A stretch of 64,000 nucleotides of DNA from Leptotrichia sp. HSP-536 (GCF_041199985.1 NZ_CP165647.1:1178001-1242000); one strand, 5' to 3'; positions 45,302 through 55,185 are shown, counted from the stretch's first letter. The notes: generated from the sequence alone by a model not told the origin. Made by a program: numbers and translations.

Positions 45302-46596
45302 TTATTTTCCAAATTTATTTTTATAATTTTCATAATTATTTACAATTTCATTTTTAAATTGATTGAAGTATTTGAAAAAGTTCTCTTTTAAGTCATCCAG
45401 ATCAAGATTGATTTCCCCAGTTTCTGTATTAACATTATTTTTTAAATATTCAGAATATCCAAATCCAATTCCCTTTGTAATACTTCCTGCAATTGTTCCA
45501 TTTGCCGCCCATCCAATGCCAGGAACTACTTTCAGTAAATTAGCCGCCAATTTCCCAACTTGTGCTACACCTGTAATTGATATTATTGCCGCTGCAATAT
45601 CAGTAAATGTATGAGTTCCTGAATTTACACGGTAAATTGTGTTAATGTCAATAATCAGTTTTGTCTGTAATGCGGCCAAAGCTATCGAATCTGCAAAAGG
45701 TAATGGTGTCGCTCCAATCCCTGCCGCTAGAAATGCGTATTTATTTGTAGCATCGTTAGCTTCTTTTGCCATTGCTTCAAGACGGTCTTTCAAAATTACA
45801 ATTTGGGCCTTTTTAATGGCATTTTGTTTACCTTCAGATACATATTTATATGTTTCACGTAACAATTCTTCCGCTCCCTTAGGCTTTAAAACCACTCTTT
45901 CACCTTCATCAATTTCAATTAATTCCTCAACACTTCGCACTCTTACAATAGCCCTTGCTTTTTTCAATGTCCCTTCTTCCTTTACTTTCTTGACAAATTC
46001 AGATTCTTTTACTGTATTTCTTTTTGTAAATACTGCAATCGTAGGAATCCCACATGACTTTAAAATATCAAGTAATTTTATATCAGCCGCTTCAATTCTG
46101 TCACTTCTTTCACTAATGCAAAGCCATGCAATATGAATATGCTCATTTTCATCTTTAGATTTCTGCTTTTTAATTAAAAATTCTGAATATTTGATAGCGT
46201 TTCTTCATAATCCTCCGTTTCAATTCCTTTTGTATCATATAAATTTATATTATCTTCTTTTAAATGATAAGCCCCAATTTCCTGAGTTACAGGAGCCCCT
46301 ACACCAACTTCCGCCACTTTTTCTCCAAAAATATAATTAATCAGCGAACTTTTTCCAACCCCAGTTTTTCCTGCAACAATAATATTAACTGTTTCTTTAT
46401 TATAATTATAATTCTGATTTTGTATTTTTTCATTTTTCTTTTTATCAAAACTTACCGTTCCATCACTAATTGTCAATCCATAAAGGCTTTCCAAAATTTT
46501 ATTTTTCATTTCAGCTTTTTGATTATCCATTTTATTTTCCTCCACATTTATATTTTCTTCTTTTTCAATTAATTTTTTAAATTCTATAACATCCAT
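45302..46596 (-). pseudogene. GTPase with DUF697 domain, frameshifted
   Basis: Two frames make one protein of about 430 residues. The first (46596-46174) has the P-loop AGKTGVGKSSL (76-83) and the G3 motif LYDTKGIE, then ends soon after YEETLSN. The other frame resumes around 46200 with AIKYSEFLIKKQ, GIPTIAVFTKRNT (G4-like) and runs through the DUF697 membrane-associated domain (GIGATPLPFADSIALAALQ, GWAANGTIAGSITKGIG) to 45302. One base is missing near 46195-46203. Domain order is normal for Era/dynamin-like DUF697 GTPases. Real inactivation or read error. Confidence 0.83.
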
Positions 46597-46784
46597 ATTT
46601 TTCTCCTTACTATATAATTTTTTAACTATTTATCTTTTACAAGCCCTACCCTATTTTTTAATGAGAGTTCTATGTTAATTTATTTTATAGTAGCATAATT
46701 ATATTTTTATTTCAATTTCTTATTAATAAAAAAATCGGATAACATTGTTATTATTAACATTATCCAATTAACTTTTGATTTCTT

Positions 46785-47684
46785 TTATAATTTTTCTATT
46801 AAATCTTTTAAATATTCCCTAACTCTATCTTTCAATTCTTCATGTCTCAATCCAAACTCAACATTTGCAACAAACATTCCAAATTTATCTCCCGTATCAT
46901 ATCTGAGTCCATCAAAATTATACGCATATAATTTCTCTCCATCATTTTTCATTGCTAAAATTGCATCTGTAAGCTGAATTTCTCCACCTTTTCCAGGTTT
47001 TGTATTCTTCAAATATGAAAATATTTCAGGTTCCAAAACATATCGTCCAAGCGCTGCCAAATTACTCGGCGCTTCTTCAACTGACGGTTTTTCAATAAAA
47101 TCTTCTACAGCTACAGTTTTACTGTCAATCTGTTCTAAAGATTTTATTATTCCATATTTAGAGACATTCTTCTTATCAACTTCCTGAACTCCCAAAATTG
47201 TTCCACCTTGCAGTTCTTCATATTTTTCTATCAATTGTTTTGTTACAGGACTCTGACCTTTTTCCTTATCCGTATAAATAATATCATCTCCAAGAAGCAC
47301 CACAAACGGCTCATCTCCAACAAATGCTTCAGCACAGCTTATTGCATGCCCTAATCCTAAAGGTTTTTTTTGACGTACATAATAAATATTTGACATTTCA
47401 GAAATACCGTCAACTATTTTTAATAAATCTTTTTTCCCGTTTTCTTCCAAAGTTTTTTCAAGCTCATAAGAATAATCAAAATGATTTTCAATTGACCCTT
47501 TATTTCTTCCAGTAATAATCAAAATTTCTTCAATTCCAGCCGCTATCAGTTCTTCCACAAGATACTGCAATGCCGGCTTATCAACAATTACAAGCATTTC
47601 TTTAGGCTGTGCCTTCGTTGCAGGTAAAACTCTTGTTCCAAGTCCCGCAGCAGGAATTACAGCTTTTCTTACTTTTTTCTTCAT
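46785..47684 (-). CDS. galU: UTP-glucose-1-phosphate uridylyltransferase
   Basis: 299 residues. VRKAVIPAAGLGTRVLPATKAQPKEM-type start with the nucleotide loop, KEMLVIVDKPALQYLVEE, LLGDDI and FIEKPSVEEAPSNLAALGRY are GalU hallmarks. It makes UDP-glucose for surface sugars and glycolipids. Stands alone after a secreted-protein gene. Confidence 0.96.
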   Translation of the reverse strand: MKKKVRKAVIPAAGLGTRVLPATKAQPKEMLVIVDKPALQYLVEELIAAGIEEILIITGRNKGSIENHFDYSYELEKTLEENGKKDLLKIVDGISEMSNIYYVRQKKPLGLGHAISCAEAFVGDEPFVVLLGDDIIYTDKEKGQSPVTKQLIEKYEELQGGTILGVQEVDKKNVSKYGIIKSLEQIDSKTVAVEDFIEKPSVEEAPSNLAALGRYVLEPEIFSYLKNTKPGKGGEIQLTDAILAMKNDGEKLYAYNFDGLRYDTGDKFGMFVANVEFGLRHEELKDRVREYLKDLIEKL

Positions 47685-47723
47685 ATGTACTTACACTCCT
47701 TTTTTAGATTATTAAGATTAATT

Positions 47724-48269
47724 TTAATATACTTGTTCATCAGAATACGCTATATTTTGTATTTGGGGTATTTTTTCAAATAACTGTATTTTTTCAAAAT
47801 ATTCTTTTGCCTTTGAATTAACTACCATTTGATACTGTTTAGTTTTCAAGTCATATTCATATTTTCCAATTATAATAATACTCTTTTCATCTGGAAACTG
47901 CACATAAAAACGCACTATTTCCTTATCTGGAAGCGGGTTATTTCCAAGATCCTTCGTATCAATCTTTGTAAAAAAGTTTTTATATTCATCAAACTTCTTA
48001 GAAAAAATCTTTTTAAATTCATCATTTGAAGTTGTCTGATCAACTTTTATTACTATTCCTATATTTGCATTATAATCTTCATTTTCAATTGTATAATATG
48101 CCATCTTTATACTGTCTCTATCACAGAAAATATCATTAGTTTTTTTTTCAGATTGAATCTTTTTAATAACTTTGTCCAAAAAGAAATCAGGATTATTAAC
48201 AAAGTTACAAGTGTTACTAAAACCTTGCATTCCTAATAAAAATAAAAGTGATGGTATTAATTTTTTCAT
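47724..48269 (-). CDS. Secreted protein, unrecognised
   Basis: 181 residues with a short signal peptide (KKLIPSLLFLLGMQGFS) and two cysteines soon after (TCNF, IFCDR). The rest is alpha/beta with no known motif. Upstream of galU by 39 bases on the same strand; possibly cotranscribed. Confidence 0.6.
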   Translation of the reverse strand: MKKLIPSLLFLLGMQGFSNTCNFVNNPDFFLDKVIKKIQSEKKTNDIFCDRDSIKMAYYTIENEDYNANIGIVIKVDQTTSNDEFKKIFSKKFDEYKNFFTKIDTKDLGNNPLPDKEIVRFYVQFPDEKSIIIIGKYEYDLKTKQYQMVVNSKAKEYFEKIQLFEKIPQIQNIAYSDEQVY

Positions 48270-48410
48270 TTTACCTACATCCTTCCAATTATATTAATTT
48301 TAAGTATATTAATTATACCATAATTTTATAAAATATAAAATTAATTTTTTATTATACTATTATAATATTTATATTACATTTAATGATATTTTTGATAAAT
48401 AATAAAGACA

Positions 48411-48436
48411 AAAAACTGGGACAAAATCCCAGTTTT
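48411..48436 (-). terminator. Terminator closing CRISPR locus 3
   Basis: ACTGGG and CCCAGT with A/T flanks pair around ACAAAAT; minus strand continues in a T run. Different from the hairpin at loci 1 and 2. Confidence 0.6.
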
Positions 48437-48469
48437 AAAGTATCATAATGTATGATTAAAAAAATTTGA

Positions 48470-48498
48470 GTTTCCGTCTCCTCTCGGAGTATATAAAC
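48470..48498 (-). CRISPR. CRISPR locus 3, single repeat
   Basis: One 29-base repeat identical to loci 1 and 2, with leader on its right. No second repeat or spacer, so an empty or collapsed array. Confidence 0.85.
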
Positions 48499-48635
48499 CC
48501 TACCTGCAATTAAACCCTTATTTTATAGTATGTTATTTGACTATTTGCGTGAGAATTGCTTAAATTTTCAGTTTTCTTTTCCAAAAAAGTAAAAAATATG
48601 CTCTAAGTCTCATTTTTACAGTATCGTGGCAATTT
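48499..48635 (-). promoter_or_regulatory. CRISPR leader, copy 3
   Basis: Close match to the leaders at 3081 and 30317, joined to a decayed cas2. Confidence 0.7.
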
Positions 48636-48838
48636 CTACATAAAATAACAATCTTCGTTTTCAATTTCTGTTAATTCACCACAAACTTTTCTACTTTTTT
48701 TTAGTAATTTCATATTTTTCTCGTCAATAAACATTCAAAAACTAATCTTTAAAATTCTATTTCCAAAGAATTTAGGAGTTTTTTTAGAAAAACTCTTCTC
48801 CTATTATCTATAATATCATAAATTACGACAACTGTAAA
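48636..48838 (-). pseudogene. cas2: cas2 remnant at CRISPR locus 3
   Basis: Minus-strand reading starts FTVVVIYDIIDN, then shifts frame after LLNSL, with stops within the next segments; REKYE-like and TEIENED-like parts appear in changing frames, and a section between KVEKF and GELTE is lost. More decayed than at locus 1. Confidence 0.8.
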
Positions 48839-49432
48839 GCTATTTTCAAAAAATTTATACAAAAATTTTTATCTAAAAGAAAAAAGATCTCCTATTTCCC
48901 ACTTTATATTTATTTTTTTGTTATTTTTATGTATATATTTATGTTATATAAATGATAATAACCAAAATCATCACGCATTACCACCACCATTCACATACAT
49001 ACCATACACACATATATATGATATATATTATTTATTTATTTATTATATATATCCACAAGGGTCAAGACCCTTGTTTCAGAATATTTATTTTATTAAATTC
49101 TAAATATATGTTATCAAATGAGTCTAGGGTCTAATATATTATTATATAGTATATATTTATTAAATTATTATTATTATTATATCATTATTGTAATTTTTTT
49201 TAATTTTATAATATAATTTTTTATTTTTATATTTTTATATTTATTTTTATTACGTCCGATAATATTTTTGTGTAATATTATAATATTGGATTATTTAAGT
49301 TATTTATTGTTTGTTTTAATATCTTAATTTATTTTTTATCTTTTAAAATCACTTTTTATTTGATATAATAATTAATACTATTACTATACTATCTATACTA
49401 TATAAATTTAAAAAAAGAAAGGACTGAAAAAT
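48839..49432. other. Very AT-rich non-coding stretch before argH
   Basis: Nearly 600 bases with low-complexity TA and TTA runs. The only structure I see is the 20-base palindrome at 49055-49074. GATATAATAATT near 49360 may be part of the argH promoter. Confidence 0.5.
49055..49074. repeat. Palindrome ACAAGGGTC-AA-GACCCTTGT
   Basis: Perfect nine-pair stem with AA at the centre. A relative with a GGGG/CCCC stem lies at 50843-50862, so the two bracket argH. Confidence 0.75.
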
Positions 49433-50817
49433 ATGAAAAAAATGTGGGAAGGACGATTTCATAAGGAAACTAATAAATTGTTAGAAAAATTTAATGCGTC
49501 TATTACATTTGATAAAAGAATGTACGAAGAAGATATTACAGGAAGTATTGCACATAGCAGAATGCTTGCTAAACAAGGTATTATTGCGGAAAATGAGCAA
49601 AAAGATATTGAAAATGGATTGCTTCAGATAAAGGATGAAATTGAAAAGGAGAATTTGAGTTTAGAATTGAAGATGAGGATATTCATATGTCGATTGAGAA
49701 AAGGTTGACACAGATTATTGGGGCTGTGGCAGGGAAACTGCATACTGCTAGAAGCCGTAATGATCAGGTGGCTCTTGACGTGCGAATGTATGTTCGGAAA
49801 GAAGCTCGTGAAATTTCAAAACTGCTTGTGAAAATGGAAAATGTGCTGCTAGGACTTGCTGAAAAATATAAAAATGTTATTATTCCTGGATATACGCATT
49901 TACAAAGGGCTCAGCCAATTTTATTCTCTCATCACTTAATGGCTTACTTCCAAATGTTTAAAAGGGATATTTCAAGAATCGAGGACTTTTTGGAAAGATG
50001 TGATGAAATGCCGCTTGGAGCAGGAGCTTTGGCTGGAACTACGTTTGATCTGGATAGACATTTTGTGGCAAAGGAACTTGGATTTTCAAAGCCTACGGAA
50101 AATAGTCTTGATTCTGTGAGCGACAGGGATTTTATAATTGAGCTTGCAATGATTATTTCAGTGATTTCAATGCATTTATCAAGATTTTCAGAGGAAATTA
50201 TTATCTGGTGCACATCTGAATTTTCATTTATAAATCTGGACGATGCCTTTGCAACTGGCTCTTCAATTATGCCACAGAAAAAAAATCCCGACATTGCCGA
50301 ACTTGTAAGAGGAAAAACAGGCAGAATCTACGGAAACCTTATGGGAATTTTAACAACAATGAAAGCACTTCCGCTGGCTTACAACAAGGATATGCAGGAG
50401 GACAAGGAAGGAATTTTTGATTCAATTGACAATATCAAGCTATCCATCGAAATTTTCTACCTAATGCTTGATACAATAACAGTAAACGATGAAAAAATTT
50501 ATACTTCAATGCGGGCAGGATTCCTAAACGCAACAGATGTAGCCGATTACCTTGCAAAACACAATGTTCCATTCAGACAGGCACATAAAATCGTTGGAGA
50601 AATCGTATCCTACTGCGAAGATAAGAAAATCGCAATTGACGACATGAAACTCGAAGAATTTCATAAATTTTCTGATGTTTTCAAAGACGATATTCTTTCA
50701 GAAATTACAATTGAAAACTGCGTAAACAAGCGAAATTCGTATGGTGGAACTTCTATAAAAAATGTTGAAATGCAAATTGAAAATGGAAAGAAATTTTTAA
50801 AAACTTTAGAAATATAA
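49433..50817 (+). pseudogene. argH: Argininosuccinate lyase, single frameshift
   Basis: Frame one (from ATG 49433) gives MWEGRFHKETNKLLEKFNAS and DEIEKENLS. The correct continuation is in another frame from about 49654: EFRIEDEDIHMSIEKRLTQ, HTARSRNDQVALD and the signature GSSIMPQKKNPDIAEL, ending at 50817. One T is probably missing in the run before GAG at 49657. The lyase releases arginine and fumarate in arginine synthesis. Joined length is normal (about 460). A housekeeping gene broken by one base suggests either recent loss or a sequencing miscall. argG is not adjacent. Confidence 0.9.
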
Positions 50818-50842
50818 CCTTATTAAAACAAATATTTTGCAG

Positions 50843-50862
50843 CAAGGGGTCAAGACCCCTTG
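50843..50862. repeat. Palindrome CAAGGGGTC-AA-GACCCCTTG
   Basis: Same core as 49055-49074 with one extra G:C pair on both arms, so pairing is kept. It lies 25 bases after the argH stop. Confidence 0.75.
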
Positions 50863-50968
50863 TAAAAATAAAAAAGATTAGGTTCTCGAACACATTTATT
50901 AACATTTCATTTATTATTTTCATAAAAAAATATCACACAAAACACAAAAGAAAGGAAAAATTATTACA

Positions 50969-51442
50969 ATGAAAGAAATTAGACTGGCACAAGAAAAGGA
51001 TATTCCAAAAATAGAAAACTTGCTAGAACAAATTTTATTAGTCCATCACAAAGGGCGTCCCGATATTTTCAAGGCAACTGGAAAAAAATACACAGCAAAG
51101 GAATTAACGGAAATGTTAAATGATTCAAGCAAGCCAATATTTGTAGCAACTGATGAAAATGATAACGTAATCGGCTATATTTTCTGCATTTTCAAGCAGC
51201 AAACAAATCACAATGTCCTAACTGATACAAAAACATTATTCATTGACGATCTTTGTGTTGATGAAAGCACACGTGGACAAAATATTGGAAAAAAATTATA
51301 CGATTTCGCATTAAACTTTGCGAAAAAGGAAGGCTGTTACAATTTAACATTGGACGCTTGGGCTGATAATGCTGGAGCTGTTAGATTTTATGAAAGATTG
51401 GGAATGAAAATTCAAAAATATGTTTTTGAAGAGATTTTGTAA
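50969..51442 (+). CDS. GNAT-family N-acetyltransferase
   Basis: 157 residues after AGAAAGGAAAAA. The acetyl-CoA loop is DESTRGQNIGKKLYDFAL and the final strand region has WADNAGAVRFYERLGM. Transfers an acetyl group to an unknown amine. Between argH and the CNNM transporter. Confidence 0.9.
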   Translation: MKEIRLAQEKDIPKIENLLEQILLVHHKGRPDIFKATGKKYTAKELTEMLNDSSKPIFVATDENDNVIGYIFCIFKQQTNHNVLTDTKTLFIDDLCVDESTRGQNIGKKLYDFALNFAKKEGCYNLTLDAWADNAGAVRFYERLGMKIQKYVFEEIL

Positions 51443-51617
51443 TTTTAAAATCAATTTTTAAATTTTTTAAAAATATGCTATAATATGCTTAAACTCTTTA
51501 AATTAATACAAAATAAAAAATTAGAGTTTGAATAAATAGTTACAATTTTTAAATTCAGTTTTAAAATTTGTTACTATAAAAGTTGGTAAATTTAAAAAAT
51601 TTAGGAGGAAAAATAAA

Positions 51618-52970
51618 ATGTCTGAGGGCAGTTTATTATTACAAATTGTAATAATAATAATTTTAACGGGAATTAACGCTTTCTTTTCCGGTGCGGAAAT
51701 GGCAATTGTTTCGTTAAATAAAAATAAATTAAAAATATTAATTGAAGATGGAAATAAAAAAGCAGTCTTACTTGATAATTTGTTGCAGGAACCGAGCAAA
51801 TTCCTGTCTACTATTCAGGTTGGAATCACTTTGGCAAGTTTTTTTGCGTCAGCATCAGCGGCAACTGGTTTATCCCAATATTTATCAAGTGCATTACAGC
51901 CTTTGAATATTCCGTATAACTATCAAATTTCGATGATTTTAATAACTTTTTTGTTATCGTATATTACACTTGTTTTTGGGGAGCTGATTCCAAAGAGAAT
52001 TGCACTTAGAAATTCAGAGAATATCGCTTTATCTTCAGTTGGAGTTGTTGTGTTTATTTCAAAATTATTTTCTCCATTTGTAAAATTTTTAACATTTTCT
52101 ACAAATTTGGTGCTTACAATTTTGAAAATGAAGGAAGACAATATTGAAGAAAAGGTTTCTAAGGAAGAATTACGTTCGCTTGTGGAAGTTGGGAAGGAAC
52201 ATGGTGTTATTAATGAAACTGAACAGGAAATGATTGAAAATATTATTGAATTTGATGAAAAAATTGCACGGGAAATAATGATTCCAAGAACAAAAGTATT
52301 TTTGATTGACAAAAATATTTCGATTCATGAACTTTTTGAAAGCAAGGAAATTGGAAAATATTCACGTATTCCAGTTTATGAAAACGAAGCTGACAACATT
52401 ATTGGAATTTTATTAACCAAGGACTTGATGATGGAAGCCTACAAAAAGGGCTTTGACAACATAAAAGTGGCTGATTTGCTGCAAGAAGCATATTTTGTGC
52501 CTGAAACAAAAAATGTAAATGAACTTTTTAATGAAATGCAACTTGAGAAAAAGCACATTACTATACTGATTGATGAATATGGAGGTTTTTCGGGAATTGT
52601 TACACTTGAAGACTTGATTGAAGAAGTCATGGGAAATATTGCCGATGAATTTGATGATGAGGACTTGTCAATTCGTCAATTGTCACGAAATAAATACTTA
52701 ATTAGTGGAGAAGTTTCACTAAATGACTTGAATGATAACTTCCACTTTGAACTTGAATCCAAATATTATGACACTTTGAGCGGAATTTTAATTGAAAATT
52801 TAGGATATATTCCCGAAGATAACGAAGATATTGAGCCAATCACAATTAACGGAGTTGTATTTAAGCCACAACGGGTTAGAAACAAAAAAATCGAAAAAGT
52901 TGTTATGACATTTGATAAAGATAAGGAAGAAACTGAAAAATCTAAAAATAAATCAAATGAAGACGAATAG
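51618..52970 (+). CDS. CNNM/CorC-family transporter (hemolysin-like)
   Basis: 450 residues after AGGAGG. An N-terminal CNNM domain of three to four membrane helices (ILTGINAFFSGAEMAIVSL, FGELIPKRIALRN), two CBS domains (REIMIPRTKVFLID, VNELFNEMQLEK to YGGFSGIVTLEDLIEEVMG) and a CorC/HlyC domain match magnesium/cobalt efflux-type proteins. The label haemolysin is historic. Confidence 0.92.
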   Translation: MSEGSLLLQIVIIIILTGINAFFSGAEMAIVSLNKNKLKILIEDGNKKAVLLDNLLQEPSKFLSTIQVGITLASFFASASAATGLSQYLSSALQPLNIPYNYQISMILITFLLSYITLVFGELIPKRIALRNSENIALSSVGVVVFISKLFSPFVKFLTFSTNLVLTILKMKEDNIEEKVSKEELRSLVEVGKEHGVINETEQEMIENIIEFDEKIAREIMIPRTKVFLIDKNISIHELFESKEIGKYSRIPVYENEADNIIGILLTKDLMMEAYKKGFDNIKVADLLQEAYFVPETKNVNELFNEMQLEKKHITILIDEYGGFSGIVTLEDLIEEVMGNIADEFDDEDLSIRQLSRNKYLISGEVSLNDLNDNFHFELESKYYDTLSGILIENLGYIPEDNEDIEPITINGVVFKPQRVRNKKIEKVVMTFDKDKEETEKSKNKSNEDE

Positions 52971-53025
52971 CATAATAAATTTTATAAAAAAAATTAATAT
53001 ATAGAAATGGAGTTGATTAAACAAA

Positions 53026-54408
53026 ATGAGCATCACTAATGTTCAGCAAACAAGCGGACTTAAACGACTTTTCCCGCTTTTCGCAAATGAAAATGTCAAT
53101 ATGAAAAAGGAGATCATGGCAGGAATTACAACATTTCTTACAATGGCTTACATAATTGCTGTAAATCCGAATATTTTATCAAAAACAGGAATGAATACAG
53201 GTGCATTAGTTACAGCCACTTGTTTTTCAGCCGCAATCGGTTGTTTTCTTATGGGACTTATCGCAAACTTGCCTTTCGCCCTTGCCTCAGGTATGGGATT
53301 AAATGCATTTTTTGCATTTACAGTTGTATTAAAAGGTGGAATCAGCTGGCAAACTGCTTTGACTGCCGTCTTCTGTGAGGGAATTATATTTATCTTTTTA
53401 ACGCTTTTTAAAGTACGTGAAGCCGTAGTAAATTCCATTCCAGAAAATATGAAACACGCTGTTACTGGTGGAATTGGAATATTTATTGCATTTGTAGGTT
53501 TTTCAGGAAGTGGGCTGATTGTTTTAAACGAATCAACAAAAGTTAGTATGGGACATTTTTCTCCAGCAGTTATTATTTCCTTTATCGGATTATTTTTAAT
53601 AGCTATTTTAGATAAAAAAAATGTGCGTGGTTCAATTCTTTATGGAATAGTATTGAGTTCTCTTCTAGCTTGGGGATATTCTTTTATAAATCCTGCACAT
53701 GCAAAAGAATTGGGAATTTATTTACCGTCTGGCATTTTTAAATATGAGTCAATGGCTCCTGTTATGGGAAAATTGGATTTTTCATTATTCACAAATTTTA
53801 AAATGTTTGGAAACCTATTTGTAATAATTTGTACATTCTTATTTGTCGACTTTTTTGATACTGTCGGAACACTAATCGGTGTATGTTCAAAAGCTGATAT
53901 GTTAGATGAAAATGGAAACGTTCCAAATGTAGGACGAGCTTTAATGGCAGATGCAATCGCAACTACTGCTGGTGCCGCACTTGGAGTTTCAACAGTTACA
54001 ACTTATGTAGAAAGTTCAACAGGAGTTATCGCAGGGGGAAGAACAGGATGGACAGCCATTACAACGGGATTCCTATTCCTAATATCAATGTTTTTCTCTC
54101 CAATATTCATCTCAATACCGGGATGTGCCACAGCTCCAGCCTTAATCTATGTTGGTTACTTAATGCTAAGTTCAGTTAAAAACATAGATTTACACGACAT
54201 CCTTGAAGGAGTTCCATCATTCATCACAATCACAACAATGGCTCTAACTTATAGCATTGGAGATGGTTTAACATTAGGAATTTTATCTTACGTATTAATA
54301 AACTTATTTTACAACTTATTCTCGAAAAAAGAAGATAGAAGGCATGTTTCGTGGGTAATGGTTATCTTAGGAGCATTATTTATAGTTAAACTGTTATTTA
54401 TGTCGTAA
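53026..54408 (+). CDS. NCS2-family purine permease (AzgA-like)
   Basis: 460 residues with about 13 membrane helices. Family marks: TFLTMAYIIAVNP, SGMGLNAFFAFTVVL, VDFFDTVGTLIGVC and STVTTYVESSTGVIAGGRTG. Imports adenine, guanine or hypoxanthine with protons. 55 bases follow the previous gene, leaving no room for a purine riboswitch. Confidence 0.93.
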   Translation: MSITNVQQTSGLKRLFPLFANENVNMKKEIMAGITTFLTMAYIIAVNPNILSKTGMNTGALVTATCFSAAIGCFLMGLIANLPFALASGMGLNAFFAFTVVLKGGISWQTALTAVFCEGIIFIFLTLFKVREAVVNSIPENMKHAVTGGIGIFIAFVGFSGSGLIVLNESTKVSMGHFSPAVIISFIGLFLIAILDKKNVRGSILYGIVLSSLLAWGYSFINPAHAKELGIYLPSGIFKYESMAPVMGKLDFSLFTNFKMFGNLFVIICTFLFVDFFDTVGTLIGVCSKADMLDENGNVPNVGRALMADAIATTAGAALGVSTVTTYVESSTGVIAGGRTGWTAITTGFLFLISMFFSPIFISIPGCATAPALIYVGYLMLSSVKNIDLHDILEGVPSFITITTMALTYSIGDGLTLGILSYVLINLFYNLFSKKEDRRHVSWVMVILGALFIVKLLFMS

Positions 54409-54443
54409 TCAAAATTTACAATATTTTCATAAGCAAAATAAAC

Positions 54444-54497
54444 AAAAAATATGATCTCTTATACATTAATTCGTATTTGAAATCATATTTTTTATTA
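54444..54497. terminator. Bidirectional terminator between permease and yoeB
   Basis: AAAAAATATGAT and ATCATATTTTTT pair around a 26-base loop, T-rich in both directions. Confidence 0.65.
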
Positions 54498-54510
54498 CTT
54501 TTACATAAAA

Positions 54511-54771
54511 TTATTTACTATAATGGTTAGCACAAGCTATTATTATAATTTCATTTTCAGTCAATTTATAAATAAATCTGTGTTTATCAGTTATTCTTCT
54601 GCTCCAATACCCGCTTAATTCATGCTTTAAAGGCTCTGCTTTACCTATTCCTTCATTTCCGTTTCTTTGAATGTCTTTTATAATTTCATTTATCTTTTTA
54701 ACAATTTTCTTATCTTTTGATTGCCAGTCTACATATTCTTTCCATGCTTCACTATTCCAATTTATATTCAT
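54511..54771 (-). CDS. yoeB: Txe/YoeB-family ribosome-dependent RNase toxin
   Basis: 86 residues: INWNSEAWKEYVDWQSKDKK, GIGKAEPLKHELSGYWSRRI and TDKHRFIYKL with terminal HYSK match YoeB. It cuts mRNA in the ribosomal A site. Four bases after yefM, same strand. Complete, unlike the remnant at 36538. Confidence 0.94.
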   Translation of the reverse strand: MNINWNSEAWKEYVDWQSKDKKIVKKINEIIKDIQRNGNEGIGKAEPLKHELSGYWSRRITDKHRFIYKLTENEIIIIACANHYSK

Positions 54772-54775
54772 GTTA

Positions 54776-55033
54776 TTATTCTACCTCAATTAAATCATGT
54801 TTCTCAACTTTCCCTTTTTCAACCTCATCTTTTCTTTTCAATAATTCATTATAATAATCTTTATTAGACATAATATACAAATTTTCCATCAAATTATTGT
54901 ATTCTTCTTCACTCATTAATACAACATTTTCATCATTTTTTCTAGTTACAATTATTGTTTCATAATCTCTTGTTGCCTTGTCGCAATACTTTTTAAAATT
55001 ATTTCTAATATTAGAATAATTTGTAGCTATCAT
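54776..55033 (-). CDS. yefM: YefM-family antitoxin
   Basis: 85 residues from ATG 55033, after AAGGAGTGATAAGT. ATNYSNIRNNFKKYCDKA and TIIVTRKNDENVVLMSEEEYN form the DNA-binding part; KHDLIEVE ends the toxin-binding tail. It represses its own promoter through the TGTACA palindrome at 55062-55079. Confidence 0.94.
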   Translation of the reverse strand: MIATNYSNIRNNFKKYCDKATRDYETIIVTRKNDENVVLMSEEEYNNLMENLYIMSNKDYYNELLKRKDEVEKGKVEKHDLIEVE

Positions 55034-55061
55034 ACTTATCACTCCTTATATATTTTGTTCA

Positions 55062-55094
55062 ATTTATTGTACAATAAATAAAAGAAATTGTCAA
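55062..55094 (-). promoter_or_regulatory. Promoter and operator of yefM-yoeB
   Basis: Minus strand TTGACA (55094-55089), 17 bases, TACAAT (55071-55066). The 18-base perfect palindrome ATTTATTGTACAATAAAT (55062-55079) covers the -10, as expected for YefM autorepression. Confidence 0.8.
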
Positions 55095-55107
55095 CAAATA
55101 ATTTTTA

Positions 55108-55142
55108 CAAAAAAATAGAGAACTTATTTATCAAATTCTCTA
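55108..55142 (-). terminator. Terminator of the PBP1A gene
   Basis: TAGAGAA and TTCTCTA pair around a 13-base loop; minus strand then enters a T run. Confidence 0.65.
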
Positions 55143-55185
55143 CTTTTTATGTTTTTTATATTTAAATTTTTATTACAAATGAAAT

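Noticed and set aside
48918..49134. Two overlapping open frames in the AT-rich stretch
   Set aside because: Low-complexity Tyr/Ile-rich translations with no ribosome site.
49687..50817. argH starting at 49687
   Set aside because: Would lack the N-terminal 85 residues; those are present just upstream in another frame.
52971..53025. Purine riboswitch before the permease
   Set aside because: Only 55 bases are available and no conserved aptamer core is seen.
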